Shown in pieces: positions 1-10,275 of a stretch of DNA of 64,000 bases. Numbering within the stretch: the stretch's first letter is position 1; each line of letters begins with the position of its first letter. The translations under genes were made by a program, and so were the position numbers. The DNA comes from Crocodylus rhombifer (lineage: Eukaryota > Chordata > Crocodylia > Crocodylidae): positions 462,427 to 526,426 of the forward strand of contig JAVSML010000949.1 in NCBI GenBank assembly GCA_038503035.1. Reading direction: 5' to 3'. Under the pieces are notes generated by a model, which was not told the DNA's origin, ran no database searches, and worked only from the letters and a program-made list of their open reading frames with translations.

Positions 1-133
1 TTTTTACCCATTTTTAATACCGCCCAGACAAGGAGAGGACCTGGTTGAAAATGAAATTGCTACACCAGTGCTTCCTTGACTTCCTAAACTGATTATATGT
101 TTACATTGATACTGATTATATGTTTACATTGTT
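1..133. repeat. 5' flank of CR1 with 23-bp tandem duplication
   Basis: Positions 88-110 and 111-133 are two adjacent copies of a 23-bp unit beginning ACTGATTATATG and differing at one base. CR1 homology starts directly after the second copy. The duplication therefore sits exactly at the 5' truncation point of the LINE. It could be a by-product of integration, but that is inference. Nothing else is recognised in bases 1-87. Confidence 0.7.
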
Positions 134-1859
134 AAAAGACAATAAGAAATTGTTTTTTAGATATATAGGGAGTAAAAGGAAGGCCCAGGGAGGAATAGGA
201 CCCCTGCTAAATGGGCAGAAACAATTGGTGACAGACAGAGGGGACAAGGCTGAACTCCTCAACGAGTTCTTCGCCTCAGTGTCCCTAAGCGAGAGGCATG
301 ACAAGTCTCTCACTGGGAGTGTAGGGAGGCAGCAGCAAGGCACCAGACTTCCATGCGTGGGCCCTGAGGTGGTGCAGGGTCACTTGGAGGAACTGGATGC
401 CTTTAAGTCGGCAGGCCCGGATGAGCTCCATCCGAGGGTACTGAAGGCACTGGCCGACATCATTGCAGAGCCACTGGCGGGAATATTTGAACGCTCGTGG
501 CGCACGGGTCAAGTCCCGGAGGACTGGAAAAGGGCCAATGTGGTTCCCATTTTCAAGAAGGGGAGGAAGGAGGACCCGGGTAACTATAGGCCAGTCAGTC
601 TCACCTCCATCCTTGGCAAAATCTTTGAGAAAATCATCAAGGCTCACATTTGTGAGAGCCCGGCAGGACAAATTATGCTGAGGGGAAACCAGCACGGGTT
701 CGTGGCAGGTAGATCGTGCCTGACCAATCTAGTCTCTTTTTATGACCAGGTCACAAAACGCCTCGACGCAGGAGGAGGGGTGGATGTCGTATACTTGGAC
801 TTCAGGAAGGCCTTTGACACGGTATCCCACCCCATACTGGTGAACAAGTTAAGGGGCTGTGACTTGGATGACTGCACGGTCCGGTGGGTGGAGAATTGGC
901 TGGAGGGTCGCACCCAGAGAGTCGTGGTGGATGGGTCGGTTTCGACCTGGAAGAGTGTGGGCAGTGGGGTCCCGCAGGGCTCGGTGCTTGGACCGATACT
1001 CTTTAATGTCTTCATCAGCGACTTGGACGAGGGGGTGAAATGTACTCTGTCCAAGTTTGCAGATGACACTAAGCTATGGGGCGAAGTGGACACGCCGGAG
1101 GGCAGGGAACAGCTGCAAGCAGACCTGGACAGGTTAGACAAGTGGGCAGAAAACAACAGAATGCAGTTCAACAAGGAGAAATGCAAAGTGCTGCATCTAG
1201 GGAGGAAAAATGTCCAGCACACCTACAGCCTAGGAAATGACCTGCTGGGTGGCACGGAAGTGGAAAGGGATCTTGGAGTCCTAGTGGACTCCAAGATGAA
1301 CATGAGTCGGCAGTGTGACGAAACCATCAGAAAAGCCAATGGCACTTTATCGTGCATCAGCAGATGCATGACAAATAGGTCCAAGGAGGTGATACTTCCC
1401 CTCTATCGGGCGCTGGTCAGACCGCAGCTGGAGTACTGCGTGCAATTCTGGGCGCTGCACTTCAAGAAGGATGCGGATAACCTGGAGAGGGTCCAGAGAA
1501 GGGCCACTCGTATGGTTAGGGGCCTGCAGGCCAAGCCCTATGAGGAGAGATTAGAGAAACTGGACCTTTTCAGCCTCTGCAAGAGAAGGTTGAGAGGCGA
1601 CCTGGTGGCTGCCTATAAGTTCGTCAGGGGGGCACAGAAGGGAATTGGTGAGTATTTATTCACCAAGGCGCCCCCGGGGGTTACAAGAAATAATGGCCAC
1701 AAGCTAGAGGAGAGCAGATTTAGATTAGATATTAGGAGGAACTTCTTCACAGTTCGAGTGGCCAAGGTCTGGAACGGGCTCCCAAGGGAGGTGGTGCTCT
1801 CCCCTACCCTGGGGGTATTCAAGAGAAGGTTGGATGTGTATCTAGCTGGGGTAATGTAG
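120..1859 (+). CDS. CR1 ORF2 fragment: reverse transcriptase and C-terminal region
   Basis: This is a 579-codon open frame encoding the reverse transcriptase part of CR1 ORF2, the enzyme that copies LINE RNA into nicked chromosomal DNA. Visible RT motifs, in order, are NYRPVSLTSILGKIFEK near residue 153, palm motif A YLDFRKAFD near 225, motif B GVPQGSVLGPILFN near 283 and the FADD box near 313. The conserved CR1 C-terminal part follows (LVRPQLEYCVQFWA, then RRNFFTVRVAKVWNGLP) and ends with a natural TAG. The N-terminal apurinic-type endonuclease is missing through truncation. The ATG at 120 lies in the flanking duplication, so it is a chance start and the copy is unlikely to be expressed as such. 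The lack of stops or frameshifts over 1.7 kb sets it apart from the other CR1 copies here. Confidence 0.9.
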   Translation: MFTLLKDNKKLFFRYIGSKRKAQGGIGPLLNGQKQLVTDRGDKAELLNEFFASVSLSERHDKSLTGSVGRQQQGTRLPCVGPEVVQGHLEELDAFKSAGPDELHPRVLKALADIIAEPLAGIFERSWRTGQVPEDWKRANVVPIFKKGRKEDPGNYRPVSLTSILGKIFEKIIKAHICESPAGQIMLRGNQHGFVAGRSCLTNLVSFYDQVTKRLDAGGGVDVVYLDFRKAFDTVSHPILVNKLRGCDLDDCTVRWVENWLEGRTQRVVVDGSVSTWKSVGSGVPQGSVLGPILFNVFISDLDEGVKCTLSKFADDTKLWGEVDTPEGREQLQADLDRLDKWAENNRMQFNKEKCKVLHLGRKNVQHTYSLGNDLLGGTEVERDLGVLVDSKMNMSRQCDETIRKANGTLSCISRCMTNRSKEVILPLYRALVRPQLEYCVQFWALHFKKDADNLERVQRRATRMVRGLQAKPYEERLEKLDLFSLCKRRLRGDLVAAYKFVRGAQKGIGEYLFTKAPPGVTRNNGHKLEESRFRLDIRRNFFTVRVAKVWNGLPREVVLSPTLGVFKRRLDVYLAGVM

Positions 1860-1954
1860 GCCCAGCACTCTTTCCTGCTTATGCAGGGGGTCGGACTCGA
1901 TGATCTATTGAGGTCCCTTCCGACCCTAGCATCTATGAATCTATGAATCTATGA
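134..1954 (+). mobile_element. CR1 LINE, 5'-truncated, 3' end complete
   Basis: This non-LTR retrotransposon copy runs from inside ORF2 to the 3' terminal tail, three ATCTATGA units at 1,931-1,954. The short 3' UTR (1,860-1,930) carries the usual CR1 end, a GGACTCGATGATC-like segment before the tail. 5' truncation is normal for CR1, because reverse transcription starts at the RNA 3' end. The open frame and regular tail make it one of the youngest CR1 copies in the window. No convincing target-site duplication is seen, which is also normal for CR1. Confidence 0.93.
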
Positions 1955-2590
1955 CACTGAGGTCACTCCCCCATACACCAGTATAGGCTGGGGACCAACT
2001 AGCTAAGCAGCAGCTCTGCAAAAAAGGACCTGGGTTGACAGTGGACAATAAGCTGGATATGAACCACCAGTGTGCCCTTTTTGCCAAGAAGGCTAATGGC
2101 ATCCTGGGCTGCATTGGTAGGAGCATTGCCTGCTGATCAAGGGAAGTGATTATGCCCCTCTGTTTGGTACTGGTAAGGCCAGATCTGGAGTCCTGGGTCC
2201 AGTTTTGGGGCACCCACTACAGAAAGACACATTGGAGAGAGTCCAGTGGAGGGCAACAAAAATGATTAGAGGGCTTGGGGAGCATGATTTATGAAGAGAA
2301 GTTGAAGGAACTGGACTTATTTTGTCTGGAAAAAAGAAGCCTGATATGGGGATTTAATAGCAGCTTTCACCTCCCTGCAGGGGGGTTGCAAAGAAGATGG
2401 AGCTGGGCTGGTCTCAGTGGGGGCACATGGCAGAACAAGGAGCAATGGGCTCAAGTTGTAACAGGGGAAGTTTAAGTTAGATATTCAAAAGAACTTTCTC
2501 ACTAGGAAGGTAGTAAAGCACTGGAACCAGTTAATTAGAGAGGTGGTGCAATCTCCATCCATAGAGATTTTTAAGACCTGGCTAGGAGGG
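1955..2590 (+). mobile_element. Older CR1 LINE fragment, ORF2 C-terminal end
   Basis: The same CR1 region as the end of the preceding copy recurs here in decayed form: the segment around DSKLDMN/CQFW, then ERVQW-like, then a FKLDIQKNF-like stretch near 2,475-2,500 and WNQ near 2,520. Stops and frame changes interrupt it. It has no 3' tail. The similarity stops near 2,585-2,590, where a different, DNA-transposon-like sequence begins. The younger CR1 immediately upstream may have landed in or next to this one. Confidence 0.8.
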
Positions 2591-2720
2591 GTGTGTGAAA
2601 GGGGCTGTATTCGATTCAGATTTGGCCCAGTTTGGCCCAGCAATTTGATTCACTGATTTGCATCACTGTCCCAATTCGATGCAGCCAAATGTCAATTTGA
2701 AAGTTCATTTCTGATTTGGA
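2586..2720 (+). mobile_element. Possible hAT-type DNA transposon end
   Basis: The CR1 reading breaks off at GGGGTGTGTGAAAGGG, followed by TTCGATTCAG and several variants of that motif. A G-rich start followed by TTCGA/TTTCAA-like strings is how hAT-type non-autonomous elements of this genome begin (compare 7,210). I did not find the opposite terminus, so the extent is a guess. Confidence 0.35.
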
Positions 2721-4467
2721 GACTCAGCGATCCAGCCACAGACACAGCTTTATATGTTTTTTCTACATACTTTGAAGTACCAGGTATGGCTCGTGAATGC
2801 TGAGATGGTGGGGCGGATGGAGTGTCCCACGGGACCGCAGGGTGGTCCTCTGCACGCTCAGCGGTGGACCCGGAAGTAGACTGTCCCACTATCCCACTAT
2901 CCCAGAGAAAGCAAAACTCCCTGGGCTCATGAGCAGCTCATGCGACCAGTCTCTGTGTGAATAATGCGTTCAGCACAAACAGCCATCTGTTGAGAAACTG
3001 GTGGTGGTCATTACTGTTGTGTAGAGATATAGGCTACACAGGTGTTTCCTCTGGATAGTTAAATGCATTCCCGTGCGAGACTCTGAGAAATATATAAAGT
3101 GACACTGGAGAAGGAAATTCCCTAAACCTAATGATTTTTAATTTAGCAAGCCAGTGGTAATGATGACACCTCCCAACCTTCATAATGGGGATATATCAAA
3201 CATCCCAGTCTAACGAGTCACTTTCCAGCTGTAACAGGGACTCGTAGCCAACTCCTGCCTGAAATATAAACTAGGGAGTTCAAGGGTGACTTCTGACTTC
3301 TTCAGATCTCACCCCGAGCACTGGGACCGTGTATACAAGTAGAACCACTGATTCCGATAAAAGTATTCCTCAGGTAGGGGAAGATGGGCCTCAAACATAT
3401 GAATAAAGAGTACAAGTAACTACAAAATTGCTTGAAGCTACACTACTCTGAGAAGACACCAGAAAAGGCCCCATTGTAAGAGGTCGGAGGAGCCCTCAAC
3501 CTCCTTTTGCTTCAAAGTCAAAGGTGTCCGTGTCCTTCTTGCGGTTGGTCAGTAGATTTCTTCCGTAGCTCGCACTTACATCACAGCTCTACCTTGCCAG
3601 ATACACTGGCTCGATGATGACATCATCAACAGCTATCTCCAAAAGATGGACCCCTCTAAGGATCCTAAAGTTTTCCAGTACTTCATGGTTCAACCTTTAT
3701 TTAAAAGATCACCAGTAGATTTGTTCCCCTTTAGGAACATGTTCAACTTGTACTTTTCAGGCCTGATCCAAAGACCATAAATGCTATAGGGCAAAATTAT
3801 CATTGATTTCCCAAGGTGTGGAATTATCTCACCCTCCAGGTCTCTGGTGAAATTGATGGTAAGATTTTTGTGACTTTAACAAGAACACAAGTTGACCCCT
3901 TCGCTCCAATTTAGCAAGCAAGTAACCCCAGTGGCTTCAATGAGTTGATCTGCTTTGCTGCATCTAGGCCTTACCTAAATGAAATGTAATTTTAAAAATG
4001 AAGTCTGAAGCAGATTCATATATCTATGACTCAGAATGGCTCTGGTGAATCTTGTTGAGAACAACCAGTCATGGGCTGCAGCAAGAAACAGTTTGGTAAA
4101 ACAGGTTAAGACGTGGGCCTTTGTACGCACCACATGTTTTGCCCTTCCTTGTGCTGCAACTGTGCGACTCTTTGCACAAGCAGGATTTCCAAATGCTTTA
4201 AAAGTCTTTCTGGCTCATTAAAGTAAAACTCCTTGCATGTAGTTTAGTTTGGCTCACTGGGAATTAAAGTGTTGCGTCCATGGATTCATTGCATGCAAAG
4301 ACAAAGAGGTCCTCAAAGAGGCTCTTTGTCCACCAGATGGCTGCAACTTTTTTGTAGTTCACCCGCTCCAAATTGCTTTTGCTTTCAAATTGTTTACGCT
4401 TTCTATTTTTTAGCTTCCCTGCTCCCACAACTGCATGGCATGGCATGGGTGGGGGACCACAGGCTAG
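2721..4467. other. Unassigned non-coding stretch
   Basis: No coding frame with recognisable family features and no clear repeat boundaries. Short frames at 2,692-2,889 and 4,036-4,221 have no recognisable content. Confidence 0.5.
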
Positions 4468-4571
4468 GGAGAGCAGCACTGGACCGTCCTGCTCTTCTGC
4501 AGCGCCAGCCGGGGNNNNNNNNNNGGAGAGCAGCACTGGACCGTCCTGCTCTTCTGCAGCGCCAGCCGGGG
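4468..4571. other. Assembly gap (10 N) between identical 47-bp copies
   Basis: Bases 4,515-4,524 are N. The 47 bases before (4,468-4,514) and after (4,525-4,571) are identical, beginning GGAGAGCAGCACTGGACC. A fixed short N run between identical contig ends is typical of two contigs that overlap but were not merged. The duplication is therefore probably an assembly artefact rather than a biological tandem repeat. Confidence 0.85.
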
Positions 4572-5187
4572 ACCAGGCTTAATTCATTCGAAAACCTAGT
4601 ACATGGAAATACTAATGCATCGCTCCAAAGCTTGACTCATTCAAAAACCTAGGGCATGCAAACACTGATGTGATGCTCCAAAATAAACAAGTTTACAGTT
4701 TATAAACTCATTTAATGAGAATTAAAATCAGGTGTGTATAGGTACACAACTATATGCAGTGTCAGAGACAGAAGATTTTCAAAGCCGATCATCTATGTGT
4801 TTTCCTTTACACAATGTCAATTTAATATTCTGGTAAACCTGTCAGTTGAAATAAATTTTTAAAATCTCATATACCATGTGCAGTATTTTATTCATGTAAC
4901 AATATGAGACAACAACCATTCCTTCTATAACTCCACTGAAGTCTTTCAAGCATATGGAGGTTGGTTTGCTCTATGATGACTGAAATATCTTTATCTTAAC
5001 ACCTCAGTCGCAATAAAAGATGGCTTTACTGGACTATACGCCCCAGAATCCTTAATAGTAAAATTTGTAAAGCTTAAAAAAATTGAATAGCCTAATAATG
5101 TCTACAGCTATTTTCAGTGAATGCTGATAAGTAAAGTACATGTGGGTAGGGAAATTCAGACAACATTTCCACAACCTTTTTTTCCCC
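4572..5187. other. Unassigned AT-rich stretch
   Basis: AT-rich sequence with no coding signal or recognisable repeat. Confidence 0.5.
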
Positions 5188-5375
5188 ATAGAATCATAGG
5201 ATTGGGACCTCAAGCATCACCTGATCAAACTCCCGGCATGGTTGGAGGAATGCTACTTCTATATCACCCCTATTTAACCCTTATCCAGCCTCCACTTGAA
5301 AATCTCCAATGAAGGAGATTCCAATACTTCCCAGGACATCTATTCCACTGCTTTACTGTTCCACTTATTGTTATG
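5188..5375 (-). mobile_element. Old CR1 3' end, antisense
   Basis: Reads AGAATCATAGGATTGGGACC on the plus strand, the reverse complement of a CR1 3' end. The GGAGATTCCAATACTTCCCA-like part that normally follows in antisense CR1 is also present, near 5,310. It is much more diverged than the copies at 35.2 and 61.1 kb. Confidence 0.6.
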
Positions 5376-6499
5376 CTCTTCCCAAGATCTAATCAAATAA
5401 TGGCAATATGTTTTTTTCAACCATCTCTGAAGATAGGTGTGTGCTTTTAGAAAGTGATGAATAGAATACAGGATTTTAGCAGCAGATCCCAATGTTTTTT
5501 CCCCACAAAAAACGAAATTCTGTATACCATATATAGAAACAAGGAACTTTTCCTGGGTCCCAATGACTACAGACCTATTGCAAACCAACGGATTTTGCAA
5601 ATGAAAGAAGAAACAAGGCAAGTCAATTAAAAACCAGGAGCAAGAATATATAGAAGGAATAATCTCCTTTAATTTAGTCTACTGTAGTTTTAAACAATTA
5701 GGATACTTAATAGCATGTTAGTGACTGTACTGCATATTTTGTAAAGATAACAAAATTCTACTAGTAATATAAGACTATGCTAGGAAATCTACTATTCAGT
5801 CTTGGGTGAGAAGAGGAATCAAATTGCTGTTGTGTGTGTGTTCACATGGAAATTATGGAGTATATAAGTACCTAAGCAATGCATGGATGACTCAGGTGTA
5901 TATAGAGATCTACAATCCATAGTCAAGAATGTATAAAGAGAGCAGTGATAAGAGCTAATCAGCAATTGTTGATAAATTAATTTATCCCACCGCCCTCTGA
6001 ACTTGTTCTTTTGTCAATTTTGCTGTCTGCTACCTACTCCTGGTCTCTCCTCTCCTATTTCACAGCTTTACAGACTGTTTTTAATTCTTTAACATTCATA
6101 GATCCACCCATAATGACTAGTCTTTTACAGCAGCTACAGTTTGAGCTTCTGGCTGAGTAGGAAAAGGAGAGCAAGGGAGTTGAAGATTTGGCTCTGTCCC
6201 TGCTCTGCGCAGCCATTACTCTGAAAAAAAATGCTTTCTTCTTCATTCTGTCTTTCCAAAAACAAGGCATGTTTTATTTTGGGTGTGTAGTATGCAAGAA
6301 AAAGCAGTGAACTGATGGTAGGCCAAGACCCACCAGAAACTACAAGCCCCCTTTTCAATGGCTGGGGGGTGATCACTAAATATAAAACAACTAATTCCAC
6401 GGGACAAATTGAGAGAAAACAGGAACAGGAGTGCATGTTATAGGTTAACAGCTAGGGAGTCAAGGGAAGTCACAGAGCGGAGAACCCCGGGTGTGGAAG
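5376..6499. other. Unassigned stretch
   Basis: AT-rich, with a small TG run near 5,831. No supported gene or repeat boundary. Confidence 0.45.
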
Positions 6500-7196
6500 C
6501 TGAAAAGTATGGCTGTGTGATAAAAGTGCTTACTGAAGGCTCTATGAAGATTAGACCAAGTGTTTTTCTGTATTTATTTAGATATTAAGCTATAAGTTGT
6601 TGCTAAAAGCCTAATAATATTTTAAGATGTAGTGAGGCCTTGTATAAAGTAAGCCCTAGTAAATTTAGCAAAGCCTAGAAGTAGTAAGGCCCTGTGGCAC
6701 AGTAGAATTACCTTATCAAAGGAATGGAAGGTTTGTACTATTATTGGTCAGTCTATGGACAGTTGAAGAAAAAGGAATCTAAGTGGTCGTACGTTATCAG
6801 TGTCCTTCAGAAGCTATAAATTAGCTGAAGTATTTGGCAATTATTCAGAAGGAAGACACAGCTCTGTGAAAAGGATTAGTTAGCTGTTGCCTGGATCAGT
6901 GGGCCTGTGGACCTCAAGGAGCCCAAAAACTGCATTCCAGGGTCCTTCCCAGTACCCCTCAGACAGCATTGTCTGGGGACGCCTGACCTCTCTGAACTTT
7001 GTGGAAAGAGCAGTTTGCTGTGTATTGGGCATCAGAGGGACTGCCGATAAGCTGCTGACGCAAATTGCTTTTGTCTGTCATCGTTTGTCTTGTTACTACA
7101 TGTAGTTGTGTTTTTCTTAAGTCAGTAAATCTTTCTTACCGTTCTACCCCCAACCACACTCTCAATCCTAAATCCTCCGCAAGCGGCTGGGACACC
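6500..7196 (+). mobile_element. Possible solo LTR of an old endogenous retrovirus-like element
   Basis: The order of signals resembles a plus-strand LTR: an ATTGGTC (CCAAT-like) site near 6,742, a TATA-like CTATAAATT near 6,815, and a poly(A)-like AGTAAATC near 7,122, followed by a pyrimidine-rich run and an end near GGGACA. No internal coding genes lie beside it, and I could not identify paired short target-site duplications, so the borders are uncertain. It could also be an unrelated promoter-like stretch. Confidence 0.3.
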
Positions 7197-7209
7197 AGGT
7201 AGTACCTAC

Positions 7210-8470
7210 TAGGGCTGTGTAAAATTTCACTGGCAGTTTTGTTTCAACACTGTTTCGACTCGTATTGAGCTTGAAACAGCAAAATTGAAATGAAACAGAG
7301 AACTTCAAAACAGCCTCGAAACAAAACGAGGCAAGTTGAAACGCTTCAAAATTTTCTAAACATTTCGAGTTTCAAAGCTCAAGCTGGGCTTGCCTGCAGG
7401 GAAACAGAAACTATAGTAAGGAGAGGGAGGGGGAAGAGGGGGAAGTAGGGAAGGACTCCTCTCATTATTGACTGTGCAGCTGGCCAGTGACTGTCATCCT
7501 TCCCTGAGGTCTCTTCCAATCCCAGTGCTCTGGGAGAGGGATGGAAAAACTGCATAAAAGGCAGCATTGTTTGAACTGCCTAGATTTCCACCTTGGTGTC
7601 AGTTGAGTGAGGGTGCATCTTAACACAGGCACAGTGTCACCCACCCATGTCACAAGTTTTGCCTGTCAGCAGCTAGAGGTGCAGGGCCCCAGAACCCAGA
7701 CTCCCCCTGCATCGATCTCCTTGAGAACTGGCAGGCTTCATGGCCGCAGCAGGACCTAGCAAGCCTGCAGCTTTCACCCTCCTGTGCCCCAAGACAGACA
7801 CAGTCCCACAAGCACTCACGTCATAAGTTTTGTCCTTCAGCAGCTAGGGGTGCACAGCCCCAGAACCAAGAAGCCCCTGCACCAATCTCCTCAACAGCTG
7901 GCAGGCATCATGGCCACAGCAGGGGCCACCATCCCTGCAGCTGTCACCCTGCTGCATCTTAACACACACATTGTTACTCATGTCATGAGTTTTGCTTGTC
8001 TGCAGCTTGAGCTGCAGTTTCCCCAAACCCCCTACACCTACCTCCTTGAAACTTGGCAGGCTTTGTGGCCTCAGTAGGTGCTAGCACACCTGTAGTTTTG
8101 ACCCTGCTGTGGCTTAACACATACACATGACATGAGTTTTTTGCTTTCAAGACTTTGAGATGCAGTTTCCCTGAAACCCCTACACCTATTTCCTTGAAAC
8201 TTGGAAGCCTTCATACCTGCAGTAGGGGCTACCATTTCTGCAAGTTTAATCCATATCAAGCCATAAATGACAAAGTTATAGGCTGTTTTGTGCTTCCCCA
8301 TTAAAGCCTATGGGCGAAACGTTTTAACAGGGTCGAAACAGCGAAACTGTTTCAACGAAATGAAACAGAACAGCAGTTTCAAATCAAAACGAAACTCAAA
8401 ATGAAATGCTGTTCTGTCAAAACATTGAAATGAAAGTTGAAATGGAACGGTGCCATTTCGCACAGCCCTA
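7210..8470. mobile_element. Complete non-autonomous hAT element, 1,261 bp
   Basis: It begins TAGGGCTGTG and ends CACAGCCCTA, perfect 10-bp inverted ends followed by imperfect inverted similarity rich in GTTTC/GAAAC strings. The flanks carry an exact 8-bp direct duplication, GTACCTAC, at 7,202-7,209 and 8,471-8,478. An 8-bp duplication is the hAT superfamily signature. There is no transposase frame, so the element must have been moved in trans. Its first 400 bp match the reverse complement of 41,140-41,535. The interior holds a diverged tandem array. Confidence 0.92.
7608..8270 (+). repeat. Diverged tandem array inside the hAT element
   Basis: Four units start with variants of CATGAGTTTTG at 7,651, 7,822, 7,984 and 8,131, giving spacings of 171, 162 and 147 bp. 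Each then carries CAGC(A/T)GCT, CCCC(A/C)GAA, CTCCTTGA and a CTGGCAGGC-like stretch. The units differ substantially, so the array is old and was mobilised as part of the element. Confidence 0.75.
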
Positions 8471-8478
8471 GTACCTAC

Positions 8479-10184
8479 TGCCCCTTGAACATATCTAAGT
8501 GGATTATGTTTACTGCCCGTACATGGACAAGGAAAAGGAAGACAGCCCTGCAGTCACCCAGGTTGCCCAGTCAGGAAAACACTGTCATACTACCCCCAGT
8601 CCCATTTTGGGCCCATTTTGCTGCCTCTCCAACTTATTTTCCTCTGAAGTAATAATAATACTAAAAATATCAGTTCAAACTTCAAGAAATGACAGTCTAG
8701 TACCAATCCATCAGGAGGCCTCAGAAATCCTTCACCCCCTGGGTCAGAGTCATCTTTCTACAGCAAAACTGTCTCCCCACCACTGTCCTGCTCCTCCGTC
8801 ACCTCTCATCCCTCCCAGCTGAACTGCTGGTGGTCAATTTGTCCCTCTAATCTCCTGGTGAGGTTCTTCCCAGAAGAGGACTTGAGGTTGCTCCCTGAAA
8901 GCAGCAGGCCATCCTGTTAGATCTCTTCAGTCCCATTTTAAGGTAGTTTAGGTTGGGCATCCCTAACCTGGAGACTCATTGCCTGTACTTGTGTAAAGAA
9001 GGAACTGAGTAAACGAGACCCACTGAAGCCAGCTAAGACAGGTGACAAGGCAATACAGGCTTGTAAGAGAGTCCAGCAGTGGGTTATAAGGACCCAGGTG
9101 CAAGATGTCCATCAACAAAGGACAAGATGCCCATCAAAATCCCAGGATTGCCTATCAACAAAGTTACTACCTGTGATGGGAAGGGCAGGATTTGGCTGGT
9201 TAACTCCATAATGGATGGCAGAGCGATGAACTCTAGGGACAGAGATGAATTACCGGGTGTGGCTTGTAAAAGGCACTGAATTCGGTTGTATTGGAGACAT
9301 GCAACCTTTAAATAACAGTATTGCAGTGGCTAGGTACTCTCTTGTCACTTGGATAGGAGGAAGAACGCGAAGTTGGTGTTGTTCCTAAAGCAGAACCGTG
9401 TCTCCTTATGCATGGTGTGCATGGCAAGGAAGAAGAAAAGCAGAAGGCTGAAACAAGGAAGCGATTTATTCTGTCTCCCTTCAATAGAGGCACATAAGCA
9501 GGTGGGGAAAGGTAGGGTGAGGAAAGATGGAAACTGGCTTATTCACAGTGCTGCACTGGAGAGAAAGGAAGCAGCCTGTCTTTGGTTCTTCTAGAGCATG
9601 ATTTTAAATGCTCTCCCAATGGTCCTGAAAGGATGTAACATGGGTCCCCCCGCAAGTGCGTGGTTTGGGACTGTAATATTTGAGTCTTATCGTGAAATAC
9701 AGAATGAAACTCAGATACTACCTTGGAGGGAAAGAGGGAAAGGTCTGGCCTTCCAAACACCAAGGCATGCTCACTGAACCTCAGAAACGAGTTCATTAAT
9801 TGCAAGGGCTCAAGGCTCTCCTGCTTGTCTGGCTCACGTTATGGCCAATAAAAAAGCCACTCTCTCTGCAGTTAATACCTCAGCTCTGTTGATTTTAAAG
9901 TCCATGAGGGGACTCCAGCGCAGTGCTTAAACCTGTAGGCTTTTACCTACCTTCCTCTTTCAGAAGAGATCTGGGGAGAATTATGGAGAGGGTCCACACA
10001 GATTGGGTAAGCACACAAATGTTGCTGAGCTGAATTAATTGTATAACCAATCCCCTGGTCTTCATGCGAGACTCAGCTACTTTTGCTTCTGATTCTCAGA
10101 GGACTTCAGGCTCTTTCAGTCTCATATGGTAGCATCTTCCTTTAGCACAAACTGTGAAGGTTCAGGCATGAGGTCCTGTCCTAA
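8479..10184. other. Unassigned stretch
   Basis: No recognisable gene. A CCAATAAAAAAG string near 9,844 and a compact promoter-like region at 9,060-9,400 were considered as LTR parts but could not be delimited. Confidence 0.4.
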
Positions 10185-10275
10185 TTGGCATGCAGTCTGT
10201 GAAATTTGCATTTTTGCATGTAACTGCAGTCAATGGGATTATACCACCAAAAATAAGAGCAGAATTTGGCCCTCC
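10185..10275. repeat. Ancient dispersed repeat fragment
   Basis: Contains CAGTCAATGGGATTATACC followed by AGAGCAGAATTTGGCCC. This pairing is widespread in amniote intergenic DNA as an old LINE/SINE remnant. The exact family cannot be settled by eye. Confidence 0.4.

Noticed and set aside
7608..8270. CRISPR-like regular spacing
   Set aside because: The units are 150-170 bp, diverged and inside a eukaryotic transposon. There are no short identical repeats with unique spacers.
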